Positions 32,615 to 40,984 of a stretch of DNA of 44,121 bases are shown piece by piece. The DNA is taken from contig NZ_JACJQJ010000069.1 in the NCBI RefSeq assembly GCF_014696615.1, positions 1-44,121 of the forward strand, given 5' to 3'. The position numbers and the translations under genes were made by a program. Each line of letters opens with the position of its first letter. Positions within the stretch are counted from its first letter, which is position 1. The notes beneath the pieces were generated by a model. That model saw only the letters and a list, made by a program, of their open reading frames with translations. It was not told the origin of the DNA and did no database searches. Source of the stretch: Nostoc linckia FACHB-104. Its GTDB lineage: Bacteria > Cyanobacteriota > Cyanobacteriia > Cyanobacteriales > Nostocaceae.

Positions 32615-32753
32615 GGGAGAAATGTGCAAGTTATACCATTTCTCTAAATCCAGGCTACAGATAATTCTCTCCCTGGTCACCTGCTGCTCATGTGTAGCCA
32701 TATTTTGGAGAATTGGTATTAGCTGTAGCTGTGTGACTATAGGTAGGGTAATT

Positions 32754-33527
32754 ATGTATATTAATTTTTTCGTCAGTTCTATTGTCGGAATTTTAGTTAT
32801 AGCACTGGGTACTTTTGGCATACTACAATGGTTGCACATCCCTGCTGGTAGCTTTCTCGATTGGGTAATTGGTGGTGCAAGTTTTTGGTGGCTGTTGGTA
32901 ATTGTTACCGTCCCGTGGAATGTGCATTTTCAAGCGAAAGAAGTTTTAGCAGAAGGCGCACAGTCCAAAGAAAAGGGAATTCCCGTAGATGAGAAACAAT
33001 TAAGGTATGTCAAACTTTTAGCCAAGCGATCGCTTTGGGTGGCGATCGCTTTACATATCATCTCCACCATTGGACTCTATACCCTCGCCGCCACGGGTAT
33101 TAGTGCTGTAGGATACATCAGTTCCGGTGCAGCTTTGTTATTAACCGTCCTCCGTCCAGCAATCCGCGCCTACGAGTATTTATACACAAGATTGCGGATG
33201 ATTCGCCAACAATGGCAATATCCCCGTGAAGATATTATGGAACTGCGCGATCGCTTTTCTGTATTGGAAGAAAAAGTCAGATCCGTGGAAGAACAGCTTA
33301 ATTCAGAAAACTCTTACTCTATTCCTGCAACGCAACAAAGGTTTAGCGAAGAAACCCGCCGTGACTTAGCCAGAATCGCCGCCAATTTAGAAGAACTGCG
33401 CGCCACCAACCAAACCGAACACGAACGTTTAGCTAGAGAAGCCAGAAATGCGATCGCGCAACTTTCCACCGACGGACAATTTCTCGATCATGTGCGCGAA
33501 ATTATCCGCTTTTTCAAAACAGCGTAA
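32754..33527 (+). CDS. Membrane protein with C-terminal coiled coil
   Basis: 257 residues from ATG at 32754 (MYINFFVSSIVGILVIALGT), preceded by AGGTAGGG. A longer frame opens at 32622, but its extra 44 residues are Cys-rich and unlikely. Two N-terminal helices (about 5-24, 35-55), a cytoplasmic stretch, two more helices (about 92-132), then a long coiled coil (about 160-250) with SVLEEKVRSVEEQL and LARIAANLEELRATNQTEHE. Possibly a scaffold or sensor-like inner-membrane protein. The family is not recognised. HIP1 sites inside show it is a long-standing resident. Confidence 0.75.
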   Translation: MYINFFVSSIVGILVIALGTFGILQWLHIPAGSFLDWVIGGASFWWLLVIVTVPWNVHFQAKEVLAEGAQSKEKGIPVDEKQLRYVKLLAKRSLWVAIALHIISTIGLYTLAATGISAVGYISSGAALLLTVLRPAIRAYEYLYTRLRMIRQQWQYPREDIMELRDRFSVLEEKVRSVEEQLNSENSYSIPATQQRFSEETRRDLARIAANLEELRATNQTEHERLAREARNAIAQLSTDGQFLDHVREIIRFFKTA

Positions 33528-33530
33528 TGA

Positions 33531-33787
33531 GTGCTGAGTGCTGAGTGCTGAGTGCTGAGTGCTGAGTGCTGAGTGCTAAGTTGTGAGTGCTGAGTGCTGA
33601 GTTGTGAGTGCTGAGTGCTGAGTGCTGAGTAGTGAGTGGTAAGTGTTGAGTTGTGAGTGCTGAGTGCTGAGTGCTGAGTAGTGAGTGGTAAGTGTTGAGT
33701 TGTGAGTGGTAAGTGGTAAGTGTTGAGTTGTGAGTGGTAAGTGGTAAGTGTTGAGTTGTGAGTTGTGAGTGTTAAGTGGTGAGTGAA
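33531..33787. repeat. Large heptamer array (GAGTGCT and variants), about 257 bp
   Basis: Some 36 head-to-tail heptamers occur, mostly GAGTGCT with the variants GAGTTGT, AAGTGGT, AAGTGTT and GAGTAGT. Blocks such as GAGTAGTGAGTGGTAAGTG are themselves repeated, so it has a higher-order structure. It runs from the stop of the coiled-coil gene to the start of the four-helix-bundle gene. Both strands are open over long frames because 7-mers cycle through all three phases. Not a CRISPR. Confidence 0.95.
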
Positions 33788-34186
33788 ATGAGTAGAATAG
33801 AGCGGTTTGAAGATTTGATTGCGTGGCAAAAGGCAAGATTATTAACTAAAAATATTTATGAGGTTACTCAGCAGGGTAAATTTACTAGAGACTTTGGGCT
33901 ATCAGGACAAATGCAAAGAGCAGCAGTTTCTATCATGTCGAACATTGCTGAGGGCTTTGAAAGGACTTATTTAGGAGAATTTCACCAATTTCTTGCTATA
34001 GCCAAGTCATCTTGTGCTGAATTGCGCTCTCAACTTTATGTTGCTTTAGATGCTGGTTATTTAGAAACAGTCCAATTTAACCTACTTTTAAATCGAGCCG
34101 AAGAAGTTGGTAAGATTATTGGCGGACTTCGTGCATCTGTGGAAAAACAAAAGCATCAAAAAAACTCTATTTCCCATAATAAATAA
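33788..34186 (+). CDS. Four-helix-bundle protein (23S rRNA intervening-sequence family)
   Basis: 132 residues from ATG at 33788 ([19 protein letters not shown]); an earlier start at 33776 lies in the repeat. Family hallmarks are [10 protein letters not shown] (7-16), the basic [19 protein letters not shown] (41-59), [20 protein letters not shown] (64-83) and the final helix. Members form four-helix bundles, are often found in rRNA intervening sequences or next to diversity-generating retroelements (Avd), and also occur as free genes of unknown role. There is no reverse transcriptase or rRNA here. The gene is bracketed by GAGTGCT repeats on the left and the inverse-orientation AGCACTC repeats on the right. 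Confidence 0.9.
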   Translation: MSRIERFEDLIAWQKARLLTKNIYEVTQQGKFTRDFGLSGQMQRAAVSIMSNIAEGFERTYLGEFHQFLAIAKSSCAELRSQLYVALDAGYLETVQFNLLLNRAEEVGKIIGGLRASVEKQKHQKNSISHNK

Positions 34187-34310
34187 ATACTCATCCTAAT
34201 TGATTGCAAATTATAGCTCTTAGGTTTTCAGCCTAAGGCTATTTTTATCTATATAAAACCTACTTCTGTAAGCTAATCATATTGCATAAGATAGTCAACT
34301 ATTATCACCT

Positions 34311-34354
34311 TCAGCACTCAACACTCACCGCTCTCCACTCAGCACTCAGCACTA
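34311..34354. repeat. Heptamer array in inverse orientation (CAGCACT)
   Basis: About six heptamers of the CAGCACT/CAACACT type, the reverse complement of the array at 33531-33787. Together the two arrays form inverted flanks around the four-helix-bundle gene. Confidence 0.8.
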
Positions 34355-34356
34355 AT

Positions 34357-35697
34357 TTATAGACCATATAAACGTTTGACCATCGCTGTAATTTTGGCAC
34401 CATAATCTAAATCTGCTGACCAGCGGCCGGATAATTGATCAATTAATGGTGCAATTCCCCGTGTCACAAACCGAAATCTGGGGTCTACAACTTCATTTAC
34501 TAAAGGTTCTAAACTGGCATAAGCTTTTAAATGCTGGATATGTGCCCTCACGCCAATTCTGGCACTTTCAAAAGAAGCTGCTTGTGTAGCACCGCCAATT
34601 GTCCCTAAACCAGCAAAGTTATTTTGCTCGGGTTTAATATCACCACCAAAGCGTAAAAATCCAGTTTCTACACACATTTGGCAAAAGGCTATATCGTAAT
34701 TAACTCCTTCTACGCTGGCTTCTTCTCGGTAAAGTTTTGGTATGTCTGGAAATCGCACTAAAGCATTCTCATTATTATTTCTCAAGAATACTTGTAACTG
34801 CACTTCTGAAGTGTTGCCATTCGATACAATTCTATCTAATTGTCCAGGGCAAACTACTAAAATAGAACGCAATTGTACAGTTTTAGTTGCCGCATCCCAG
34901 CCCACAGAAACATTAAAGTCTCGCAATTCAATTGCTTTGACATACACTACTTTATGATAGGTAATCCGGCGAACTTCGGGAACTTTTGATAAATCAACTC
35001 GCAAGCGGTCTGCTAAATCAATAGGAATATAAGCATTACCATTAACAAGTATGCCTTTTTCGGCGTAATTTTGCCCATTAATACTAATATTAATAGGAGG
35101 ATAACTAACGACTGGGGGAGTACCTTGGCCGGGGTCAACTACACGACTCCAAGATGCCAAGCCATCGGCTATTCCTAGAGCAAAATCACGGCGACGGCTT
35201 TGTAATAAAGACCTATCTTCAGGACTGCTGAGAAATGCTACTTGCATTAACAAAGAAGCGATCGCAGTTTGTCTGCAAAATGCTAGCCGACCTAATCCAC
35301 TATCGGTATCAGGCCTGACTCCACGATTCGGTAATTGGGGTACACGGCGTAAAAGCCCTACTAATAGAAGTTCCGCATTGCTTTTACGCTGATCGTTACT
35401 CGCAATATAGAACACGCTAGCCCCGCGCACATTTGGGCTAGTAGCTGCATCAGCGTGAATTTCTAACGCCACATCGGTGGAACGTCCACGAGAATTGATC
35501 CAGGTGATTGTATCAGCTGCACTCAAATCATCGGGAACAGACAAAACTTCAAAACTCCGCGCCCGCAGTTCTGTTACAATCAAATCCCGCAACAGAATCA
35601 TTTCTTTAGCTTCTGTTGTCCCGCCTGCGATCGTCCCTGGATCGATTCCGCTAGCTTCTTTGCCTCCGTGAGCAGCAGAAATAAAAATACGCCCCAT
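34357..35697 (-). CDS. Amidase_3-like / glucosaminidase-like cell-wall protein
   Basis: 446 residues with no signal peptide visible. The N-terminal ~185 residues are an N-acetylmuramoyl-L-alanine amidase fold: the zinc ligands His10 (AAHGG), Glu29/30 and His81 (EIHADA) are recognisable. At the position of the catalytic Glu (usual form VExGFLSN) the protein has MQVAFLSS, i.e. Gln152. A copper-amine-oxidase-N-like linker domain (about 200-280, GILVNGNAYIPIDLADRL) follows. The C-terminus (about 325-446) resembles a GH73 glucosaminidase, with Glu344 in CVETGFLRFG and NNFAGLG. It may act on or bind peptidoglycan. Loss of the amidase Glu suggests a binding role for that half. Divergent from dnaG. 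Confidence 0.85.
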   Translation of the reverse strand: MGRIFISAAHGGKEASGIDPGTIAGGTTEAKEMILLRDLIVTELRARSFEVLSVPDDLSAADTITWINSRGRSTDVALEIHADAATSPNVRGASVFYIASNDQRKSNAELLLVGLLRRVPQLPNRGVRPDTDSGLGRLAFCRQTAIASLLMQVAFLSSPEDRSLLQSRRRDFALGIADGLASWSRVVDPGQGTPPVVSYPPINISINGQNYAEKGILVNGNAYIPIDLADRLRVDLSKVPEVRRITYHKVVYVKAIELRDFNVSVGWDAATKTVQLRSILVVCPGQLDRIVSNGNTSEVQLQVFLRNNNENALVRFPDIPKLYREEASVEGVNYDIAFCQMCVETGFLRFGGDIKPEQNNFAGLGTIGGATQAASFESARIGVRAHIQHLKAYASLEPLVNEVVDPRFRFVTRGIAPLIDQLSGRWSADLDYGAKITAMVKRLYGL

Positions 35698-35823
35698 CTT
35701 CAGTATTTCCTCTTATAAGACTCAGCCTCAGCCATACTATCTATATTTCTTGGTTGAGCAACAACAATATAATATCCATCAGGAGTACCTAATCATTTGT
35801 CCTTTGTCTTTTCTCCCAAGTTG

Positions 35824-35870
35824 GGGATTGGGGAGATGAGGGAGATGAGGGAGATGAGGGGGACAAGGGA
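35824..35870. repeat. Purine-rich direct repeats (GAGGGAGAT) upstream of dnaG
   Basis: Three GAGATGAGG units followed by GGGGACAAGGG, then reverse AAATGACAAAGGACAAA-type heptamers to the dnaG start. The repeats occupy most of the intergenic region that must contain the dnaG promoter. Confidence 0.6.
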
Positions 35871-35938
35871 AAAAAGTAATTAGCCATTACCAATTACCCA
35901 TAACAAACGACAAATGACAAAGGACAAATAACAAAAAT

Positions 35939-37855
35939 ATGCAAATTCCCCGCTTGCACCCGGATACAATTGAAGAAGTTAAACAACGTGCTGATATTGT
36001 AGATGTCGTCTCTGAGTATGTAGTTTTACGCAAGCGCGGTAAAGATTTTGTGGGATTATGCCCGTTCCACGATGAGAAAACTCCTAGCTTTACTGTCAGT
36101 CAGACTAAGCAAATGTATTATTGCTTCGGCTGTCAAGCTGGGGGAAATGCGATTAAGTTTGTAATGGATGTGGGCAAACGTTCCTTTGCAGAAGTGGTGC
36201 TAGATTTAGCACGGCGTTACCAAGTACCTGTACAAACCTTAGAACCTGAGCAAAGACAAGAATTGCAGCGTCAGCTGTCTTTGCGCGAACAGTTATATGA
36301 AGTTCTCGCTTCCACAGCACAGTTTTATCAACACGCCCTGAGACAATCTGCTGGACAAAAAGCCCTACAGTATCTTAAAAGCGATCGCATTCTCAAAGAA
36401 GAAACAATACAGCAGTTTGGTTTAGGTTATGCTCCCGCAGGTTGGGAAACTGTTTACCGTTATTTGGTAGATAGTAAACATTACCCAGTACAACTAGTAG
36501 AAAAAGCCGGATTGATTAAACCCCGCAAGGAAGGGGGCGGTTATTATGATGTGTTTCGCGATCGCCTGATGATTCCCATCCGCGATATTCAAGGGCGGGT
36601 AATTGGCTTTGGTGGGCGAACCCTCACCGATGAGCAACCAAAGTATCTCAATTCCCCGGAAACTGAGCTTTTTAGTAAAGGGAAAACCCTATTCGCCCTC
36701 GATCAAGCCAAATCTGGGATTTCCCAATTCGATCAAGCTGTGGTGGTAGAAGGATATTTTGATGCGATCGCTCTCCACGCCGCAGGAATTAATAATGTTG
36801 TCGCTTCTCTGGGTACTGCCTTAAGTTTAGATCAAGTGCGCTTGGTATTACGCTATACCGACTCTAAACAACTAGTTCTTAACTTTGATGCGGATAATGC
36901 TGGTACTAACGCCGCATCTAGGGCGATTGGCGAAATTGCCGAACTCGCCTATATGGGCGAAGTACAGCTGAAAATTCTCAACATCCCCGATGGTAAGGAT
37001 GCTGACGAATACTTACATAGTCATAGCCCAGAAGACTATCACCAACTTTTAACCAATGCTCCCTTGTGGCTGAATTGGCAAATTGACCAAATCCTCAAAG
37101 ACCGTGATTTAAAACAGCCTACAGATTTTCAGCAAGTCACCCAAAGCATAGTAAAATTACTGAAAAATATAGTTAATAAGGATACGCAAAATTATTATAT
37201 TTCCTATTGTGCGGAAATCCTCAGCTTGGGAGATAGCAGACTAATTCCGCTACGAGTCGAAAATTTACTAACTCAAATTTCTCCTCTTACTAGCAGCGCT
37301 CAACCGATAGCAATCAAAAAAAAATGGGAGAATAATAAAGCTTCTCAGGCTTCAGTTACTAATAGCGAGCGTGGGTTGTTAGAACGCGCAGAAGGCTTAT
37401 TATTGCGGATTTACTTACATTGTCCCGAACAGCGCGAAGCGATTTTAAATGCATTAGAAGAGAGAGATTTACAATTTAGCCTTTCTCACCACCGCTTTTT
37501 ATGGCAAAAAATTATCGAGTTAACCATAGAGCAAGTAGACTTAATGTCCAATCTGCAAGATAGATACCTAGAATTAGCTGAAGATTTAAATTTAGTATCT
37601 CATTTGTTTCATTTAAATGAGATAAGTAAAAAAGATATCATGCGGACTCCGCAAGTTGTTCAAGCTGCGATCGCTTGTATGGAACGGGTAATGCGAGAAA
37701 AGCGCTATCGTCACTTTTTGGAACTGTGGCAAGAAACCGATCCAGAAGCAGAACCAGAAAGATGGCAATCATATTATCAAGCTTTTTATACTGAAAAACT
37801 ACAACTTCAGGAACTAGACCGCCAACGCCAATTTTCCATTACAGACTTGGTTTAG
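35939..37855 (+). CDS. dnaG: DNA primase
   Basis: 638 residues, normal length. The N-terminal CHC2 zinc finger has Cys41, His44, Cys62 and Cys65 (CPFHDEKTPSF ... YYCFGCQAGG). The catalytic core has RDRLMIPIRDIQGRVIGFGG and the TOPRIM segment VVVEGYFDAIALHAAGI, followed by FDADNAGTNAA. The C-terminal ~200 residues are the helical DnaB-interacting region. It synthesises RNA primers at the replication fork. It stands alone: the usual rpoD or rpsU neighbours of other bacteria are absent, as is common in cyanobacteria. Confidence 0.98.
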   Translation: MQIPRLHPDTIEEVKQRADIVDVVSEYVVLRKRGKDFVGLCPFHDEKTPSFTVSQTKQMYYCFGCQAGGNAIKFVMDVGKRSFAEVVLDLARRYQVPVQTLEPEQRQELQRQLSLREQLYEVLASTAQFYQHALRQSAGQKALQYLKSDRILKEETIQQFGLGYAPAGWETVYRYLVDSKHYPVQLVEKAGLIKPRKEGGGYYDVFRDRLMIPIRDIQGRVIGFGGRTLTDEQPKYLNSPETELFSKGKTLFALDQAKSGISQFDQAVVVEGYFDAIALHAAGINNVVASLGTALSLDQVRLVLRYTDSKQLVLNFDADNAGTNAASRAIGEIAELAYMGEVQLKILNIPDGKDADEYLHSHSPEDYHQLLTNAPLWLNWQIDQILKDRDLKQPTDFQQVTQSIVKLLKNIVNKDTQNYYISYCAEILSLGDSRLIPLRVENLLTQISPLTSSAQPIAIKKKWENNKASQASVTNSERGLLERAEGLLLRIYLHCPEQREAILNALEERDLQFSLSHHRFLWQKIIELTIEQVDLMSNLQDRYLELAEDLNLVSHLFHLNEISKKDIMRTPQVVQAAIACMERVMREKRYRHFLELWQETDPEAEPERWQSYYQAFYTEKLQLQELDRQRQFSITDLV

Positions 37856-37936
37856 TAATTATCCGAGAACGGTTCAAATTTGTATTATCTTGTGTAGACT
37901 AGCAGAAATAACTAATCAGTACAAATTTCAACCCAG

Positions 37937-37971
37937 TACTCAGCACTCAGCACTCAGCACTCAGCACTACC
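37937..37971. repeat. Heptamer repeat (CAGCACT)5
   Basis: About five CAGCACT heptamers lie 80 bp after dnaG. Same family and orientation as 34311-34354. Confidence 0.85.
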
Positions 37972-38095
37972 ATCACGACTGGTTAGAAACTTTTGCCGCG
38001 ATGCACTAGTTTTTTTAGATAAGAAATATAAAGTCTTGATGTATCAAATTTTCGGTGAATACTAAAGTTATTTAATAGTTGATTTTGAAACTTCT

Positions 38096-38554
38096 ATGAA
38101 TGATGATTCAAAATTCTTTTTAATGTTTGGTTCAATGTTTGCGGGTATTGGCGGTTTATTTGCTGTCATAGGCATCATTTTTGCCATTAATACTCACTCT
38201 TTTGTTAAAACAGCAGAATCTCTACAGGGAACTGTAATTGATTCCAAGCTACGTTCATATAAAGATAGTAAAGGTCGCTCATCTTCTGCTTACTTTCCAA
38301 TTGTTAAAATTACTCCCAGTTCTGGTCAAGAAACTATATTTGAATCCCATACAGGAAGTAAGCCACCAGCATTTAAAAAAGGTCAGCAAGTAGAAGTTTT
38401 ATACCCCCCTCAAGACCCGGATTCTGTCATGATTAATTCGTGGTTTGAGCTATGGTTTTTGCCTACAATGTTTACAGGTTTGGGTTCAATTTTTGTCGTG
38501 GTTGGAGGAGCAGTGCTAATTATACCTTTACGGAGGCTGATAAGTATTAAGTAG
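38096..38554 (+). CDS. DUF3592-type membrane protein
   Basis: 152 residues. Two membrane helices (about 8-30 and 118-145) enclose a beta-rich periplasmic or external domain: GTVIDSKLRSYKDSKGRSSS, AYFPIVKITP, and KKGQQVEVLYPPQDPDSVMI. This layout, with the QVEVLYDPxxP-like strand after a variable loop, fits the DUF3592 family of unknown function. It lies behind dnaG in the same direction, but 240 bp away and separated by repeats, so probably on its own promoter. Confidence 0.8.
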   Translation: MNDDSKFFLMFGSMFAGIGGLFAVIGIIFAINTHSFVKTAESLQGTVIDSKLRSYKDSKGRSSSAYFPIVKITPSSGQETIFESHTGSKPPAFKKGQQVEVLYPPQDPDSVMINSWFELWFLPTMFTGLGSIFVVVGGAVLIIPLRRLISIK

Positions 38555-38622
38555 AGATTACACCAAATCTCCACCTCGCTCCCTCTGCTACATTTATGAC
38601 CAGTATTTAACTGAACACAATA

Positions 38623-39888
38623 TTACTCATCTTCATCCCAATCATTATCTTCACTCCAATACTGTTGCGGTGCATCGCCATGAATTTCTAAAATTTTGGC
38701 TTTTTTAATTTTGTTATCTGGTGGTTCAATGGTTTCTAATTGCACATGAAATTTCCAATTATCGCCAAAATCATAAAGATAAGTCATGCTTGTACCTTCT
38801 TCTAGGGATAAATCACCAATGCGGACTTGATCGGCAAATGGGGGTGATTCTGTATAAGGATGTCCTATTGTACAAGTCCGACCAAAACGGTCTTTATAAC
38901 TAAATTCGTATAGGTGATCGTAGTCGAAATCAAAAGCATCAAGAATTGTGCTAGCTAGCCAGCTTAGTTCTCTTTTTGCTGGGATAGCAATCCTCCGCCA
39001 AGATTTAGAAACTGATACTTTAAAAATATAAATGCCATCAGTAAAACCTTGCTTGGGCAAAATTAAATTATTTTGCCATTCAGGAAAGAATGGCTGAAAA
39101 TGAGGTTGTAATTGCCCAAAGTTGATATTAATCTCTTCTTCAAACTTGCCTATAATCCCAACTGGGAATAGTAACCTAAACATCGCATCCCCAAGCGGCA
39201 ACCGTTCTACACTGGTAATACGCCATCCCTTACCTTCTTGGGCTTTTCCCTGTTTAATAGTTAATAAACCAAATAACTCTAATAAAGCAATATTATGTAG
39301 CCCAGGATAATAACCAAGAACTTGTTGGTCGTCATATTTAGCAAACTTTAAGCCTTGATCGGGAATTCGCGCCCAAAATTGAATACATTTAAATAAATTA
39401 TTCCATGTATCTTGACGCTCACCTAAAATTTCGTTGTTTCCCCAAATTAACCAGGCTTCTAGTAAGGTGAAATAACGTTCTGTTAAATTGAGCCTAGACC
39501 AAGATTCTAAAACAGCTTCATCTAATACTAAAAATTGTTTTTTACCTTGAGATTTAATTTGAACGATTCCTGAACTGCGTAATAACAGATAAAGCCCATT
39601 GATGTAAGGATAGGATTTTTGTACAGGACGTTTCAGTTTAGTATCAATTGGATAACTTAACTGCAAATTCAGTTCTGATAATACCTTTAGTGGTAAAAGA
39701 TGATTAACACTACTAACTTCCACACCTTTTGGTTGGATAAAGTCGATTAAAGTTTGGAAGTCGCGCAGAATTGTCCCTGGTTGATTTTCATCTATACTGA
39801 GTTCTGTGAAAAGTGCTTGCTGTAACTCTGTGATGGCTGGTAGTTCCTGATTTAGAGTCAGGTTGATGCTGGCGAATAAGTCTTCCAT
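38623..39888 (-). CDS. Plasmid pRiA4b ORF-3-like protein
   Basis: 421 residues. The C-terminal part (about 270-400) is the pRiA4b ORF-3 domain: IYIFKVSVSKSWRRIAIPA, LDAFDFDYDHLYEF, and the diagnostic MTYLYDFGDNWKFHVQLE. The N-terminal 260 residues are a helical, probably winged region with no motif I can name (RYFTLLEAWLIWGNNEIL, GLHNIALLELFGLLTIKQGK). The family is widespread on plasmids and chromosomes; its function is unknown and it is often called IS1096 TnpR-like in databases. No transposase or plasmid gene lies nearby. Tail is acidic. Confidence 0.88.
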   Translation of the reverse strand: MEDLFASINLTLNQELPAITELQQALFTELSIDENQPGTILRDFQTLIDFIQPKGVEVSSVNHLLPLKVLSELNLQLSYPIDTKLKRPVQKSYPYINGLYLLLRSSGIVQIKSQGKKQFLVLDEAVLESWSRLNLTERYFTLLEAWLIWGNNEILGERQDTWNNLFKCIQFWARIPDQGLKFAKYDDQQVLGYYPGLHNIALLELFGLLTIKQGKAQEGKGWRITSVERLPLGDAMFRLLFPVGIIGKFEEEININFGQLQPHFQPFFPEWQNNLILPKQGFTDGIYIFKVSVSKSWRRIAIPAKRELSWLASTILDAFDFDYDHLYEFSYKDRFGRTCTIGHPYTESPPFADQVRIGDLSLEEGTSMTYLYDFGDNWKFHVQLETIEPPDNKIKKAKILEIHGDAPQQYWSEDNDWDEDE

Positions 39889-40234
39889 AATTCAAAAATA
39901 GAAATTGAATTAAAAAATTAAATTTTGTTTTTGGACTACAGTACAATTATTTGATATTTATACTACGAATAAATAACTAAATAAGCTGATACGCACCTAA
40001 ATCAAATATTCTGGCGTTAGGACTGTCAAGGGTCAATAGTCCAGGGTCAAAGGCTAGCTTGGATTTTGGACTCTTGAACGCCAGTTGCTTCAAGTCGGCA
40101 AAGCCGCCCAACGCACTGGCTCCTTTTGACAACCTGAGTGCGAAATACACAATTTAAATGCGTAAAAGCTTAAACTTTGGCAAAGATGAATGGTAATATT
40201 TTCGCTTGCTAGCTAAAAATTCTCTGAATTTGAT
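39889..40234. other. Intergenic region with dispersed repeats
   Basis: 346 bp with no gene visible. The first ~130 bp are AT-rich and hold the promoter of the minus-strand pRiA4b-like gene. At 40025-40060 are GGGTCAA-type heptamers and at 40078-40123 the second copy of the CGCCAGT dispersed repeat. Confidence 0.5.
40078..40123. repeat. Dispersed repeat CGCCAGT ... CTGGCTCC, copy 2
   Basis: ACGCCAGTTGCTTCAAGTCGG, CAAAGCCGCCCAACGC and ACTGGCTCC. The outer arms GCCAGT/ACTGGC are perfectly complementary and the inner CGGC/GCCG form a second stem. Related to 30528-30575. Confidence 0.65.
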
Positions 40235-40786
40235 ATGAACAGTAATATTCGCTTACAGATGATCCTGGCTGATTCACCTGTGGGAATGATTTTACCTGCG
40301 ATCGCACAACTTAACCTACCTGATTGGTGGTTAGCAGGTGGTGCGGTGCGAAATACTGTTTGGCGGGCAATTTTTGGTGATGATTGTGCTTTAGTAATCA
40401 AAGACTTTGATATTGCATTTTTTGATATCCAAGGAAACCGTTCCCAAGAACTAGCCGCAAAAGCTACCCTCACGGAACAATTTCCTCACCACGAGTTTGA
40501 TGTTAAAAATCAAGCTAGTTTTGCCCGTTGGCGTGATGGTGAAAGAACCTACCATAGTACAGAAGATGGGATTACGCAATGGTTACATACTGCAACGGCT
40601 GTGGGAGTGCGGCTAAATGCACAAGGAGAATGGCAATTTTTCACTCCCTATGGCTTGGATGATTTATTTAATGGGGTTATTCGACCTACACCTGTAAATA
40701 TTGATAATGATAATGCCCATGAAAAAGCCTCTAGTTTTTTACAAAAATGTCCTGCTTTGCGATTAGCTTATATGGGTCATTTCTAA
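40235..40786 (+). CDS. Nucleotidyltransferase-like protein
   Basis: 183 residues. It has WWLAGGAVRNTVW (31-43) and DFDIAFFD (57-64), the glycine-rich and paired-acidic motifs of the polymerase-beta-like nucleotidyltransferase superfamily; length and GYLDDLFNG-like ending (PYGLDDLFNGVIRPTP) fit the NTP_transf_6 (DUF925) family. The acceptor and nucleotide are unknown. The protein ends KCPALRLAYMGHF. Single gene with its own promoter region, convergent with the phosphatase gene. Confidence 0.85.
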   Translation: MNSNIRLQMILADSPVGMILPAIAQLNLPDWWLAGGAVRNTVWRAIFGDDCALVIKDFDIAFFDIQGNRSQELAAKATLTEQFPHHEFDVKNQASFARWRDGERTYHSTEDGITQWLHTATAVGVRLNAQGEWQFFTPYGLDDLFNGVIRPTPVNIDNDNAHEKASSFLQKCPALRLAYMGHF

Positions 40787-40811
40787 TTAAAAATTTAATA
40801 CCAATTGGAGC

Positions 40812-40878
40812 AAAGAATGTAACAGATTGTAGGGGGGTATGGCATTGCCTTGCCCTCTAGAATATCTTGATATGTCGC
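40812..40878. repeat. Dispersed hairpin repeat, copy B
   Basis: The second copy of the element at 10267-10331: AAAGAATGTAACAGATTGTA, a GGGTATGGCATTGCCTTGCCC centre (hairpin now imperfect), then CTCTAGAATATCTTGATATG and TCGC. It is followed at 40938-40972 by a GGTGCGTTA/TAACACACC hairpin. It lies between convergent genes. Confidence 0.75.
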
Positions 40879-40984
40879 TCATCAAAACACAATTACAACC
40901 TATTATTATGTCTAAATTTATTGATGTTAAATTTGTATAAGGTGCGTTAGCTTACGTCATAACACACCCTACAGAAGATGATTT

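Noticed and set aside
32622-32753. N-terminal extension of the coiled-coil membrane protein
   Set aside because: The added 44 residues are Cys-rich and unlike the rest; ATG at 32754 has a better ribosome-binding site and begins a normal membrane helix.
33488-33836. Two long minus-strand frames of Thr/Leu/Ser/His-rich protein
   Set aside because: They are translations of the GAGTGCT heptamer array, which is open in several frames because seven is not a multiple of three and the units contain no stop in those phases.
33788-34186. Diversity-generating retroelement accessory gene (Avd)
   Set aside because: The four-helix-bundle protein is related in fold, but no reverse transcriptase, template repeat or variable repeat occurs in the window.
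38623-39888. Transposon resolvase, as the IS1096 TnpR-like label suggests
   Set aside because: No resolvase catalytic Ser motif, no transposase and no element ends are visible; the domain matches pRiA4b ORF-3 only.
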